A DNA stretch of 64,000 bases from NCBI GenBank assembly GCA_001917535.1, contig MNEF01000101.1:39369-103368 (forward strand). Direction: 5' to 3'. The stretch comes from Candidatus Rokubacteria bacterium 13_1_40CM_69_27 (GTDB lineage: Bacteria > Methylomirabilota > Methylomirabilia > Rokubacteriales > CSP1-6). The notes under the pieces were generated by a model, which ran no database searches, was not told where the DNA came from, and was given only the letters and a program-made list of their open reading frames with translations. Below are positions 20,371 through 30,355 of the stretch, piece by piece. Every line of letters starts with the position of its first letter. Positions within the stretch are counted from its first letter, which is position 1. Position numbers and translations under genes: made by a program.

Positions 20371-23065
20371 TGGCCCCTCCTTCGGACGCAGCGCGCTCGC
20401 GGAGCCGCGCCTGGGCGGCGGCGAGGCGGGCGATCGGGATCATGAACGGCGAACAGGACACGTAGGTCATGCGAACCTGGTGGCAGAACTCGACCGAAGA
20501 GGGCTCGCCGCCGTGCTCGCCGCAGATACCCACCTTGAGGTCGGGGCGGGTGCGGCGGCCGCGCTCGATGCCGATGCGGATCAGCTCGCCGACCCCTTCC
20601 TGGTCGAGCACCGCGAAGGGGTCATGGGCCAGCAGTCCCTTCTGCAGGTAATCGGGCAGGAACTTGGCGACGTCGTCGCGGCTGTAGCCGAAGGTCAGTT
20701 GCGTGAGGTCGTTGGTGCCGAACGAGAAGAACTCGGCATGCTCGGCGATCTTGTCGGCGATGAGGGCGGCCCGCGGCACTTCGATCATGGTTCCGATGGT
20801 GTACTTCACGGGCACACCCATTTCGGCCAGCACGCCGTCCGCGACCCGCTTCGTGTTCTCGTAGGTGAGTCGCATCTCTCCCACGGTTCCCGTCAGCGGG
20901 ATCATGATCTCGGGCACGACCTTGACGCCCTGCTCGGCGACCATACAGGCCGCCTCGATGATGGCGCGCACCTGCATGCCGTAGATCTCCGGAGAGGTGA
21001 TGCCGAGGCGGCAGCCCCGGTGGCCGAGCATGGGGTTCGCTTCGCGCAGAGTGTCGATCTTCGCCAGCTTCTCGTCCAGCGCCGCCTTGAGATCGGGATT
21101 GATGTTGAGCGCCTCCAACCGCGCCCGCTCCTCCAGCATCTCCCGGTACTCCTTGGGATTGGCCAGGAACTCGTGCAGCGGAGGATCGAGCAGCCGGATG
21201 GTGACGGGCAGGCCGTCCATCGCGCGGAAGATGCCGACGAAGTCGTCCCGCTGGAACGGCAGCAGCTTCTGGACGGCCACCCGCCGGGACACGTGGTCGG
21301 TGGCCATGATCATCTCGCGCACGAGCGGGATCCGGTCGCCCGCGAAGAACATGTGCTCGGTGCGCACCAGTCCGATCCCCTCAGCCCCGAACTCCCGCGC
21401 CTTTCGCGCGTCCTCCGGGGTGTCGGCGTTCGCCCGCACGCCCAGGCTTCGGTACGTGTCGGCCCAGGCGAGGAATTCCTCGAATTCGCCCGGAAGGCCG
21501 GGCTCGGTCGTCTTCACCGCGTCCAGGATCACCTCGCCGGTCGTCCCGTCGACCGAGACGAAATCGCCCTCCCGCACGAGGCGGCCACCGGCATCGAAGA
21601 GGCGACGCTCCTCGCTCACCACCAAGCCGCCGGCCCCGACCACGCACGGCTTGCCCATGCCGACGGCCACGACCGCGGCATGCGACGTGCGGCCGCCGCG
21701 TGCGGTCACGATGCCTTGGGCCGCATACATTCCGGCGATGTCCTCCGGCGAGGTTTCCGGCCGCACCAGGATCACTCGCTCGCCGTTCTTGGCCCATTCC
21801 ACCGCGCGGTCGGCATTGAACACCACCTTGCCGACCGCCGCCCCCGGCGAGGCGGGGAGCCCCTTGGCAAGCAGCCGCCCACGCCGGATGGCGTCGGCCT
21901 TGTCCGCCGCGTCTAATCCGGCATGGAGGATCTGGCTCAGGTCCTGGGGTGGTACCCGCAGCAGCGCCGTGTGCTGGTCGATCACGCTTTCGCGGACCAG
22001 GTCCACCGCGACGCGTACGGCGGCCCGGGCCGAGCGCTTGCCCGAGCGGGTCTGCAGGAGGTAGAGGGTCCCCTCCTGGATCGTAAACTCGATGTCCTGC
22101 ATGTCCTTGTAGTGGCGTTCGAGGCGGTCGGCGATCGAGAGCAGATCGTCGTAGACCGCGGGCATCCGCCGGCGGAGGTCGTCGATGTGCTCGGGTGTCC
22201 GGATGCCGGCCACCACGTCCTCCCCCTGGGCGCTGGCGAGGAACTCGGCGTAGAAGCGCCGCTCGCCCGTGCGGGGATCGCGGGTGAAGCCCACGCCCGT
22301 GCCAGACGTCTCGCCCAGGTTGCCGAACACCATCGCCATCACCGTCACGGCGGTGCCCCAATCCGCGGGAATGTCGTGGATGCGCCGGTACTCGGTCGCC
22401 TTCTTGGCGAACCAGGAATCGAATACCGCATTGATCGCCAGCCGCAACTGCTCCTTGGGCTCCTCGGGGAACGGCCCGCCCGTGCGGCCGCTCACGACAT
22501 CCCTGAACGTCTGGGTGAGCTTCCGGAGTTCGTGGGCCGGTACCTCGGGATCGCTCTTCACTCCCAGCCGCGCCTTCACCGCCTCGAGGTGTTCGTCGAA
22601 CGCGTCCCGCTTGATCCCCAGGACCACGGTGCCGAACATCGAGACGAAGCGGCGGTAGCAGTCCCACGCGAAGCGTTCGTCGCGGGTCCGGGCGGCGAGC
22701 CCCTCCACGGTGCTGTCGTTGAGACCGAGGTTCAGCACCGTCTCCATCATTCCGGGCATCGAGACGCGGGCCCCGGAGCGCACGGAGAGGAGGAGCGGGC
22801 GCTTGGGATCGCCCAAGGCCAGGCCGGCGTCCTGTTCGAGCTTGTCGAGCCCTTCGAGCGCCTGCTCCCACAGCCCTTCCGGCCACCGCCGTCCCGCCCG
22901 GTTGTAGTGGGCCCAGGCCTGCGTCGTGATGGTGAATCCCGGCGGCACCGGGATGCCGAGGTTCGTCATCTCGGCGAGCTCACATCCTTTGCCGCCGAGG
23001 AGGTTCCGCATGAGAGAAGACCCTTCAGCCTTACCCCGTCCGAAGGAGTAGACGTACTTAGTCAT
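20363..23065 (-). CDS. ppdK: Pyruvate, phosphate dikinase
   Basis: KYVYSFGRGKAEGSSLMRNLLGGKGCELAEMTNLGIPVPPGFTI; GGRTSHAAVVA swivel His; GTNDLTQLTFGYSRDD; GICGEHGG. Confidence 0.95.
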   Translation of the reverse strand: MTKYVYSFGRGKAEGSSLMRNLLGGKGCELAEMTNLGIPVPPGFTITTQAWAHYNRAGRRWPEGLWEQALEGLDKLEQDAGLALGDPKRPLLLSVRSGARVSMPGMMETVLNLGLNDSTVEGLAARTRDERFAWDCYRRFVSMFGTVVLGIKRDAFDEHLEAVKARLGVKSDPEVPAHELRKLTQTFRDVVSGRTGGPFPEEPKEQLRLAINAVFDSWFAKKATEYRRIHDIPADWGTAVTVMAMVFGNLGETSGTGVGFTRDPRTGERRFYAEFLASAQGEDVVAGIRTPEHIDDLRRRMPAVYDDLLSIADRLERHYKDMQDIEFTIQEGTLYLLQTRSGKRSARAAVRVAVDLVRESVIDQHTALLRVPPQDLSQILHAGLDAADKADAIRRGRLLAKGLPASPGAAVGKVVFNADRAVEWAKNGERVILVRPETSPEDIAGMYAAQGIVTARGGRTSHAAVVAVGMGKPCVVGAGGLVVSEERRLFDAGGRLVREGDFVSVDGTTGEVILDAVKTTEPGLPGEFEEFLAWADTYRSLGVRANADTPEDARKAREFGAEGIGLVRTEHMFFAGDRIPLVREMIMATDHVSRRVAVQKLLPFQRDDFVGIFRAMDGLPVTIRLLDPPLHEFLANPKEYREMLEERARLEALNINPDLKAALDEKLAKIDTLREANPMLGHRGCRLGITSPEIYGMQVRAIIEAACMVAEQGVKVVPEIMIPLTGTVGEMRLTYENTKRVADGVLAEMGVPVKYTIGTMIEVPRAALIADKIAEHAEFFSFGTNDLTQLTFGYSRDDVAKFLPDYLQKGLLAHDPFAVLDQEGVGELIRIGIERGRRTRPDLKVGICGEHGGEPSSVEFCHQVRMTYVSCSPFMIPIARLAAAQARLRERAASEGGANG

Positions 23066-23212
23066 GGGAGCAGGTCTCCGCCATGGCGCGGGTCGCCATC
23101 CTCGAAGATACGAAAAAGTCTTTAGAGACTACAGGATACATAGCGCGAGTGTCAAACTCTCCGGTCCGTCGACTGCTCGCACCACCGACGATGTCCCCTC
23201 CCACCCGGGCCG

Positions 23213-23249
23213 AAAAACTGAGGGCCACGGGTCGCTCAACCCGTGGCCC
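23213..23249 (-). terminator. Rho-independent terminator
   Basis: Minus strand GGGCCACGGGT-TGAGCG-ACCCGTGGCCC (perfect 11-bp stem) followed by CTCAGTTTTT. Confidence 0.85.
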
Positions 23250-23263
23250 CCCGAACTTCTGCC

Positions 23264-23291
23264 GCCACGGGCCTGGCCTCCTGCCCGTGGC
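23264..23291. repeat. Second hairpin related to the adjacent terminator
   Basis: GCCACGGGC-N10-GCCCGTGGC; shares the GCCACGGG core with the terminator stem 15 bp away. Confidence 0.7.
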
Positions 23292-23398
23292 ATCCAGCGC
23301 GTTTCTTACTTCGCGGATGCTCCGGACAGGTCCGGCAGCGCCAGGAGAATCAGGCCCAGTGACAGCATGCGCGAAGTGCGTGACGCCATTGCCCAGGC

Positions 23399-23428
23399 AG
23401 TATACGCGGCCGCGGCGAGAACCGTCAA
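23399..23428 (-). promoter_or_regulatory. Sigma70-like promoter in the GntR-ppdK intergenic region
   Basis: Minus strand TTGACG-N18-TATACT just beyond the GntR stop codon. Confidence 0.55.
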
Positions 23429-23438
23429 GCCCTGGCGC

Positions 23439-24203
23439 TCAGCGCGAGCCCTTCGGCTTGCCCAGGGCGCCCGGCCCCAGTACCAGCGCCTCGACGGCCA
23501 CCAGGTGATCACGCATCGCCTGGGCAGCCGCGGCGTCGTCGCGCCGGCTGATCGCCTCGAGAACGCGACGGTGATCCTGATGCGACCGGGTCGGGCGCCC
23601 CGGCGTGTTGAGCGATTCCTCGCGGATCTGCGTGAGCAGATCCATGATGGCGTGCACGATGCGGGTGATTGCCTGATTGTGGGCGGCCGAGGCGATCGCC
23701 GCGTGGAACTGCCCGTCCTGCGAGAGCCCGGTGCGCCCGGCCGCGACCTCCTTGGCCTGCTCCGCGAGGATCCGCTCCATCTCCTGCAGCTCGTCCGGCG
23801 TCGCCCGGCGGGCCGCCAGGGCGGCGATCGAGGGCTCGAGCAAGCGCCGCGCCTCGAACAGCTCGCCGATGGCCTCGCGCTGCGACATGATGACCAGGGC
23901 CAGGGGCTCGATGAGCGCCTCGACCGAGATCTTCTTGATGAAGGTGCCCTCGCCGGGTCGGATCTCGACCAGCCCCAGGCTTTCCAGCGCCCGGAGCGCC
24001 TCGCGGACGGACGTGCGACTCACGACGAACTTCTCGGCCAAGTCGCGTTCGGGCGGGAGCTGATCGCCGCTCTTGAGTCGGCCCTCGGCGATCATCCCCT
24101 TGATCTGTCGGACGATCTCTTCGTAGATGCGGGTGGACTTGATGGGCTCGATGCCTATCTCGCTTCCGGGTGTGGGGGGCGGGGTGCGGCGTCGTTCAGC
24201 CAT
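23439..24203 (-). CDS. GntR-family (FCD/FadR subfamily) transcriptional regulator
   Basis: IYEEIVRQIKGMIAEGRLKSGDQLPPERDLAEKFVVSRTSVREALRALESLGLVEIRPGEGTFI winged helix, then helical FCD region. Start chosen at MAERRRTPP. Confidence 0.9.
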   Translation of the reverse strand: MAERRRTPPPTPGSEIGIEPIKSTRIYEEIVRQIKGMIAEGRLKSGDQLPPERDLAEKFVVSRTSVREALRALESLGLVEIRPGEGTFIKKISVEALIEPLALVIMSQREAIGELFEARRLLEPSIAALAARRATPDELQEMERILAEQAKEVAAGRTGLSQDGQFHAAIASAAHNQAITRIVHAIMDLLTQIREESLNTPGRPTRSHQDHRRVLEAISRRDDAAAAQAMRDHLVAVEALVLGPGALGKPKGSR

Positions 24204-24211
24204 GGCGCAGC

Positions 24212-24949
24212 TCACACATTCTCGGGCACCTTCCTGCGCCGCTTCTCCCTGTGCGCGGCCCACCACCCGAGTACGGTGAGGATCACGCCGAGCGCGAGCG
24301 GAAACGGATGCAGGTTCACCGTGAGACCGATGGGCAGAGTATAGTCGATCGGGGCGGTGATTGGGCCGAGCCAGTTGCGGACGAAGTGGTCCTCGAGAAC
24401 CATCTCACCCGCCACCTTGCCGAGGATCCCGCCGCCCAACCACACGATCCACGCGTGGCGATTCATCAGCCGCGCCAGTAGCCCAGCGCCCCAGATGACG
24501 ATCGGCAGCGACAGTGCGATGCCGAACACGATCAGCAGAAAATCCCCGTGCGCCGCGGCGGCGACGGCCAGCACGTTGTCGAGGCTCATCGTCACGTCCG
24601 CGACGATGATGATCCAGATCGCCTCCCAGAGGGAGGCGCCTCGACGCACCTCGGCCTCGACACCCGTCTCGGAATGCACCAGCTTCGCGGCAATCCAGAC
24701 CAGAAGCACACCCCCCATGAACCGGAGAAACGGAACGTCTAGGAGGTACATCACGACGCCGAGAAACGCGAGGCGCAGCATGACGGCCCCGGCGGCTCCC
24801 CAGATCTGACCGAGGAACCGCGTGCGCTTGGGCAGGGCCCGCACGGCCAGGGCGATGACCAGAGCGTTGTCGCCTGAGAGCAACAGGTTGAGGTAAGCGA
24901 TCTGGGTAAGGCCCAACCAGAACGCCAGACTCGTGACGACGTCCGTCAT
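24212..24949 (-). CDS. TerC/YjbE-family integral membrane protein
   Basis: LLLSGDNALVIALAVRALPKRTR and DVTMSLDNVLAVAAAAHGD TerC motifs. Confidence 0.88.
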   Translation of the reverse strand: MTDVVTSLAFWLGLTQIAYLNLLLSGDNALVIALAVRALPKRTRFLGQIWGAAGAVMLRLAFLGVVMYLLDVPFLRFMGGVLLVWIAAKLVHSETGVEAEVRRGASLWEAIWIIIVADVTMSLDNVLAVAAAAHGDFLLIVFGIALSLPIVIWGAGLLARLMNRHAWIVWLGGGILGKVAGEMVLEDHFVRNWLGPITAPIDYTLPIGLTVNLHPFPLALGVILTVLGWWAAHREKRRRKVPENV

Positions 24950-24967
24950 ACTCGCGCCGCGGTCTGC

Positions 24968-26488
24968 TCAGGTCTCACGCGGCGCCGGCGCGGGGGCGGG
25001 CAACCCCCGCCAGCGACGCCACCAGGGCGTGATGAGCGGCAGCAGGAAGAAGAAGATCGCGACGGCCGTGATCGCGCCCGAGATCGGCCGGGTCAGGAAG
25101 ATCGTCATCGTGCCCTGGGACATGATCAGGCTCTGGCGCAGCGCGTTCTCGGCGAGATCGCCGAGCACGAGCGCGAGCACCAGCGGGGCCAGGGGGTAGT
25201 CGAGCTTCTTGAAGACGTACCCCACCACGCCGAAGATCAGCATGTACCAGATGTCGATCATGCTGTTGTGGACGGCGTAGGAGCCGATGGCGCAGAGGAC
25301 GATGATCAGTGGCGTGAGGATCGCGAACGGCACGCGCAGGATCGCCGCGAAGAACGGAACGAAGGCCAGCACCATGAGCACGCCGATGATGTTCCCCGTG
25401 TACATGCTGGCGATGAGGCCCCAGACGAAGTCGGGCTTTTCCTTGAAGAGCAGCGGTCCCGGCTGGAGCCCCCAGATGATCAACCCGCCCAGCATGACCG
25501 CCGCGGTCGGCGAGCCCGGAATGCCGAGTGTGAGCATGGGCAGCATGGCGGCCACGCCCGCCGCATGGGCGGCCGTCTCCGGCGCCACCACGCCCTCCAG
25601 CTCGCCCTTGCCGAAGCGGTCGGCGTGCTTCGAGAACCGCTTGGCGAAGGCGTAGCTCATGAAGGAGGCCGGGGTGGCGCCGCCGGGCTTGAACCCCATC
25701 CAGAAGCCGATGAAGGAGCCGCGCACGAACGTCCGCCAGTAGCGCGGCAGCACCTTCCAGGTGTCGAGGACGACGCGGAGATTCATCCGCGCGTTCGCCC
25801 CTCGGAAGCTCAGCCCCTCCTCCACGGTCAGGAGAATCTCGCCGATGCCGAAGAGCCCGATCACGGCCACGATGAAGTCGAAGCCCTTCATCAGCTCGGT
25901 GAAGCCGAACGTCATCCGCAGCTGGCCGGTCACGATGTCGAGCCCGGCCGCGGCCAGGATGAATCCGATGAGGATCGAGACCAGCGACTTGAGCGGATTG
26001 CCGCCGCCCAGGCCGACGAAGCTCGAAAAGGTGAGGAGCTGGATGGCGAAGAACTCCGGCGGGCCAAACTTCAGGGCGATCTCGGCCAGGAGGGGCGCGA
26101 AGAAGGTGATGAGCACGATCGAAAAGAACGCGCCGACGAACGAGGAGGTGAACGCCGCGGTCAGCGCCTGGCCCCCCTGGCCCTGCCGCGCCAGCGGGTA
26201 GCCGTCGAAGGTGGTGGCCACCGACCACGGCTCCCCGGGGATGTTGAACAGCACCGACGTGATGGCGCCGCCGAAGAGGGCGCCCCAGTAGAGCGAGGTC
26301 AAGAGAATGATGGCGGATGTCGGCGGCATCGTGAAGGTCAGCGGCAGCAGGATGGCGACGCCGTTGGCGCCGCCCAGCCCCGGGAGCACGCCGATAATGG
26401 TCCCCAACGTGATGCCCACGACGGCCATGAAGAGGTTGAACGGCGTGATGGCGATCTGAAAGCCGAAGAAGAGGTTCTCGAGGCCCAC
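24968..26488 (-). CDS. tctA: Tripartite tricarboxylate transporter large membrane subunit TctA
   Basis: GTIIGVLPGLGGANGVAILLPLTF and GIPGSPTAAVMLGGLI motifs; 12-TM size. Confidence 0.93.
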   Translation of the reverse strand: MGLENLFFGFQIAITPFNLFMAVVGITLGTIIGVLPGLGGANGVAILLPLTFTMPPTSAIILLTSLYWGALFGGAITSVLFNIPGEPWSVATTFDGYPLARQGQGGQALTAAFTSSFVGAFFSIVLITFFAPLLAEIALKFGPPEFFAIQLLTFSSFVGLGGGNPLKSLVSILIGFILAAAGLDIVTGQLRMTFGFTELMKGFDFIVAVIGLFGIGEILLTVEEGLSFRGANARMNLRVVLDTWKVLPRYWRTFVRGSFIGFWMGFKPGGATPASFMSYAFAKRFSKHADRFGKGELEGVVAPETAAHAAGVAAMLPMLTLGIPGSPTAAVMLGGLIIWGLQPGPLLFKEKPDFVWGLIASMYTGNIIGVLMVLAFVPFFAAILRVPFAILTPLIIVLCAIGSYAVHNSMIDIWYMLIFGVVGYVFKKLDYPLAPLVLALVLGDLAENALRQSLIMSQGTMTIFLTRPISGAITAVAIFFFLLPLITPWWRRWRGLPAPAPAPRET

Positions 26489-26491
26489 CGC

Positions 26492-26953
26492 TCAGTATCC
26501 CAGCCAGGCTTCGAGGGGTCCCTTGGGCATCGGCACCAGGAACCACATCTCGAAGACCAGGAACGCGACGACGGGAACGCCGATCGCCAGCGGGATCACC
26601 GCGCGCCAGCGATTGTGGCCCACCCAGCGCATGTAGAAGCCCATGTAGAGGGCGGCCGCCACATAGAGGCCGACAACGTGCATCAGCGCGACGGCGGCGG
26701 TGGCCGGCCAGAGGACCGCCAGCACCGGGCCGATCTGCCGGCGGCTGACGAAGGGTTTGGTCGCCGGCCGTCGCAGCACCTGCACGAAAATCACGACGCA
26801 CGCCGCGTTCATGATGACGGCGAGCCAGAACGGGAAGAATCCGCTCTGGGGCCCGTCCGTCCCCCAACCGATGCCGAGGCGGAGCGAGTCGCCGAGCGCC
26901 AGCCCGCCCAGGGCCATCAGGACGACGGCCGTCACGAGATCGGCGACGCGCAT
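26492..26953 (-). CDS. tctB: Tripartite tricarboxylate transporter small membrane subunit TctB
   Basis: ~150-aa 4-TM protein between tctA and tctC; GPQSGFFPFWLAVIM. Confidence 0.85.
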   Translation of the reverse strand: MRVADLVTAVVLMALGGLALGDSLRLGIGWGTDGPQSGFFPFWLAVIMNAACVVIFVQVLRRPATKPFVSRRQIGPVLAVLWPATAAVALMHVVGLYVAAALYMGFYMRWVGHNRWRAVIPLAIGVPVVAFLVFEMWFLVPMPKGPLEAWLGY

Positions 26954-26954
26954 C

Positions 26955-27956
26955 CTACTTCTTGAGGAGACCGCCCTTCGCCATCAGCTCGCGGTGCAGC
27001 TTCTCGTTCTCCTCGACCCACTTGACGTACTCGGCGCCCGTCGCGAACGCCGGCTTGAGCGCCCCCTGCTTGAGATAGTCCTTGAAGTCCGGCGTGTCGT
27101 AGATTTTCTTGAGGAATCCGACGTACCACTCGACCGCTTCCTTGGGCATGTCGGGGGCGCCGAAGATCCCGCGCAGCATCAGGTAATGGATGTCGACGCC
27201 AAGCGCCTCCTTCACCGTGGGGATGTCCTTCCAGTCCGCCTCCGGAATGCGCGCGGTGTCGAAGACCGCCAGCGGCCGCACGCGGCCCGCCCTCCAGTGG
27301 CTCACGCACTCGATCGGGTTGTTCACCGTCGAGTCCACGTGCTTGCCCACCAGGTTCACGCACACCTCGCCGCCCCCCTTGAAGGGCACGTAGGTGAACT
27401 TCAGCCCGAGGGCCTGCTCGAGCTGGATGGTGATGATCTGGTCCTCCTGGGCCGAGCCGGTGCCGCCCATGATGCATTGCCCGCCCTCACGCTCCTTGCA
27501 TTGCTTGCCCTTGACCGCGTTGATGTACTCCCTGGCCGTCTTGTACGGCGTTTCCGCGTTGACCCAGAGGATGAACTGGTCCAGGGCCAGGCGGGCGATC
27601 GGAGTGAGGTCGTGCCAGCTGAACGGCACGCCGGTGTGCAGCGGCGTGGTGAACAGGTTCGACAGGGTAATGATGATCGTATGGGCGTCGCCCTTCTTGC
27701 CCTTGACGTGCAGGAAGCCCTCGGCGCCCGCCCCACCCGCCTTGTTCACGACGATGATCGGCCGCGGCGTCAATTTGTGCTTTTCGGCGATGCCGGCGAT
27801 GAGCCGCGCCATCTGGTCGGCGCCGCCGCCGGTCCCGGCGGGGATGACGAACTCGATGGGCTTGGTCGGCTCCCAGGCGGCCTGGACCGGCGTCGCCGCG
27901 ACGAGCAGGACGAGGAGGGTGAGCCAACCCAGCGGAGTGCGGGTGAGGTGCGTCAT
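26955..27956 (-). CDS. tctC: TctC/Bug-family extracytoplasmic solute receptor
   Basis: Signal peptide; WEPTKPIEFVIPAGTGGGADQMARLIA; VVNKAGGAGAEGFLHV. Confidence 0.92.
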   Translation of the reverse strand: MTHLTRTPLGWLTLLVLLVAATPVQAAWEPTKPIEFVIPAGTGGGADQMARLIAGIAEKHKLTPRPIIVVNKAGGAGAEGFLHVKGKKGDAHTIIITLSNLFTTPLHTGVPFSWHDLTPIARLALDQFILWVNAETPYKTAREYINAVKGKQCKEREGGQCIMGGTGSAQEDQIITIQLEQALGLKFTYVPFKGGGEVCVNLVGKHVDSTVNNPIECVSHWRAGRVRPLAVFDTARIPEADWKDIPTVKEALGVDIHYLMLRGIFGAPDMPKEAVEWYVGFLKKIYDTPDFKDYLKQGALKPAFATGAEYVKWVEENEKLHRELMAKGGLLKK

Positions 27957-28065
27957 AGATGGTCCTCCTAGCGGTGCGACGAGTTACCGATAAAACGCGG
28001 CGGGACCGAGCGCCGTTCCGCGCCCGGCCCCGCCGGCGACCCAAGTACCGATCACGCTCCCGAGG

Positions 28066-29094
28066 CTACTTGACTTCGAGGGCGGCCTTGGCAGCTTCCA
28101 GCCGCTTGAACGGCACCACGCCCGGAATCTCCCACTTCTCCCACATCTCGTCGACCTTGGCCTGGAAGTAGGCGAGGTCCTCCTCCGTGAAGTGAGCGAA
28201 GCGACCCTGCTTGAGGAGGTACTCTCGGACGGGCTTGCGCTTGCGACCCTCGACGATCGCCTTGGTCTTGCCGTAGTACTTCAGCAGGCCGTCGTCGACC
28301 TCGTAGAGCGGGAAGATGCCGGTCTCGATCGCCAGCTCGCCCAGGTCGTGGGAGAGCATCGGATCGTAGTCCCAGCCCTTCGGGCAGGGGTCGAGGGAGT
28401 GGATGAACGTCGGCCCGCCGATGGTTAGCGCCCGGCGGACCTTGTTCATCATCTCCACTGCGAAGGAGGCGCAGACCGTGGCCACGTAGCGGCACTCGGT
28501 GTGCCCCGCCGCCAGCATGCCGGCCACGTTCTTCTTCCAGCGCGTGTGGATAAGCCGCTTGACCGAGCCGGGTGGGCTGAACGTCGTGTGGGCTCCGTAG
28601 GGCGTCAGGCCCGACAGCTGGATGTCCGTGTTGGCGTAGGACTCGTTGTCGTATAACAAGATGAGGGAGTTGTACTCCTTGTGCGTCAGCGTCGCCGAGA
28701 TCCCGTTCAATCCCATATCGGCGCCGCCGCCGTCGCCGCAGAAGGCGATGACGTTGATCGGCTCCGACTTCATCTTGCCCTTGCGCATGAGCGCCTTGAG
28801 ACCGGCGGCAGTTCCGAGGGCGGCCGCGCCGGAGGAGCCGAGCTGTGTGTGCATCCACGGCACCACCCAGGGTGTCGTGTAGTACGTCGTATTGGCGACG
28901 TACATGCAGCCCGTTGAGCCGAGCACGATCGTGCGCGGCCCCGCCGCCTTGACCATCAGCTTCATGACCAGCGCGGACTCGCACCCCTGGCAGGTCCGAT
29001 GGCCCGACGTGAAGTACTCCTCGATCGTGACCTTCTTGATGCCCTTGAAGGCCTCGAGCACCTGTGTCGCGTTGGTGAACGTCGTCTCCGGCAT
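28066..29094 (-). CDS. 2-oxoacid:ferredoxin oxidoreductase beta subunit (TPP-binding)
   Basis: TSGHRTCQGCESALVMKL; GDGGGADMGLNGISATLTHKEYNSLILLYDNESYANT TPP-binding motif. Confidence 0.9.
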   Translation of the reverse strand: MPETTFTNATQVLEAFKGIKKVTIEEYFTSGHRTCQGCESALVMKLMVKAAGPRTIVLGSTGCMYVANTTYYTTPWVVPWMHTQLGSSGAAALGTAAGLKALMRKGKMKSEPINVIAFCGDGGGADMGLNGISATLTHKEYNSLILLYDNESYANTDIQLSGLTPYGAHTTFSPPGSVKRLIHTRWKKNVAGMLAAGHTECRYVATVCASFAVEMMNKVRRALTIGGPTFIHSLDPCPKGWDYDPMLSHDLGELAIETGIFPLYEVDDGLLKYYGKTKAIVEGRKRKPVREYLLKQGRFAHFTEEDLAYFQAKVDEMWEKWEIPGVVPFKRLEAAKAALEVK

Positions 29095-29104
29095 GTGCCT
29101 CTCC

Positions 29105-30334
29105 CTATTCCCGAACGCCGAGCCAGTGGGTCTTGGTGTCCGACTTGCCGGTCTTCGCGGCATTGTAGCAGAGGTCCGTCACCTTATAGACGTCCTCCAG
29201 CGTCACCTCTCGCCCGCCGAGGCCGCAGATGAACGAGACCAGCGGCGGGCGCTTGGGCGCGTTGTACATCGCCGCGCGGATCTCGTTAGCCACCACGCCC
29301 GAGCCGAACGGCGAGCCGAACGAATAATCGCGGTCGATGACGCCGATCACACTTGCCTTCGATAGAGCGGCGACCAGCCGGTCGGTCGGGAACGGTCTGA
29401 ACCACCGCAACCGAACCAGCCCCACCTTCTTGCCCTGGGCGCGCATGTTGCGGATCCCCACCTTGATGGGCAGGGAGATCGTGCCCATGCCGACCAGGAT
29501 GATCTCGGCGTCGTCGGTCATGTACTCCTCGAACCAGGGATTCTCGGGGCCGCGGCCGAAGATCGTGCGGAAGTCGGCGTAGGCCTCCTCGATCACGATG
29601 ACCGCCCGCGCCATCGCCTCGTTGTTCTGCCGCCGGATCTCGATGACCCAGTCCTCGTTGGCCTGCGGCGCCACCGTGATGGGGTTGTCCGGGTGCAGCA
29701 GGAGATCGCCGCGGTTGTAGGGGGGCAGGAACCGCTCGACCTTGGCCTTGGGCGGCACCAGCGTCAGCGCCTGCGAGTGCGTCAGGAAGGCGCCGTCGGC
29801 GGAGATGGCCAGCGGCAGGAACACGCGCCGGTCCTCGGCCAGGCGATAGCCGATCAGCGTGGTGTCGAGGGCCTCCTGGGAGCTGTCGATCCACACCAGC
29901 ATCCAGCCCAGGTCGCGCACGAACAGGGCGTCGTTGTGCTCCACGCCGAAGGCACCGGGATCGTCGAGCGCCCGGTTGCCCACCATCGCCACCATCGGCA
30001 CGCGCAGGGGCGGGGTGACCACCAGGCACTCCATCGCGTACGCCCAGCCCACGCCCGACGAGCCGCAGAACACGCGCGCGCCGACGGTGGAGGCGTGCTT
30101 GACCACCTCGAACTGGCTGTGCTCGCCCTCGGCCACGATGTACTCGGCGACCAGCTGACCGTTGGCGATCTTCTTGGCGATCGCCTGCATGACGGTGTCG
30201 TAGGGCCGGATCGGATAGGCCGTGACGACGTCGATGTCGGCGAGGGCCAGGGCCTCGGCGACCGCCTCGCTGCCCGAGATGAGGAGCTCCCTGTCTTCCG
30301 CTACGGCCGGAGCCGTCTTTGTCGCGACCGCCAT
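29105..30334 (-). CDS. 2-oxoacid:ferredoxin oxidoreductase alpha subunit
   Basis: SGSEAVAEALALADIDVVTAYPIRPYDTVMQAIA; GVGWAYAMECLVVTPPLRVPMVAMVGNRAL. Confidence 0.9.
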   Translation of the reverse strand: MAVATKTAPAVAEDRELLISGSEAVAEALALADIDVVTAYPIRPYDTVMQAIAKKIANGQLVAEYIVAEGEHSQFEVVKHASTVGARVFCGSSGVGWAYAMECLVVTPPLRVPMVAMVGNRALDDPGAFGVEHNDALFVRDLGWMLVWIDSSQEALDTTLIGYRLAEDRRVFLPLAISADGAFLTHSQALTLVPPKAKVERFLPPYNRGDLLLHPDNPITVAPQANEDWVIEIRRQNNEAMARAVIVIEEAYADFRTIFGRGPENPWFEEYMTDDAEIILVGMGTISLPIKVGIRNMRAQGKKVGLVRLRWFRPFPTDRLVAALSKASVIGVIDRDYSFGSPFGSGVVANEIRAAMYNAPKRPPLVSFICGLGGREVTLEDVYKVTDLCYNAAKTGKSDTKTHWLGVRE

Positions 30335-30355
30335 CGCTTGTTCGCCTCCCAGCCG

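Noticed and set aside
23306-23512. 68-aa minus-strand ORF overlapping the GntR gene end
   Set aside because: N-terminal half lies in an alternative frame of the GntR gene; only the last 27 codons are free, discussed as a micro-ORF.
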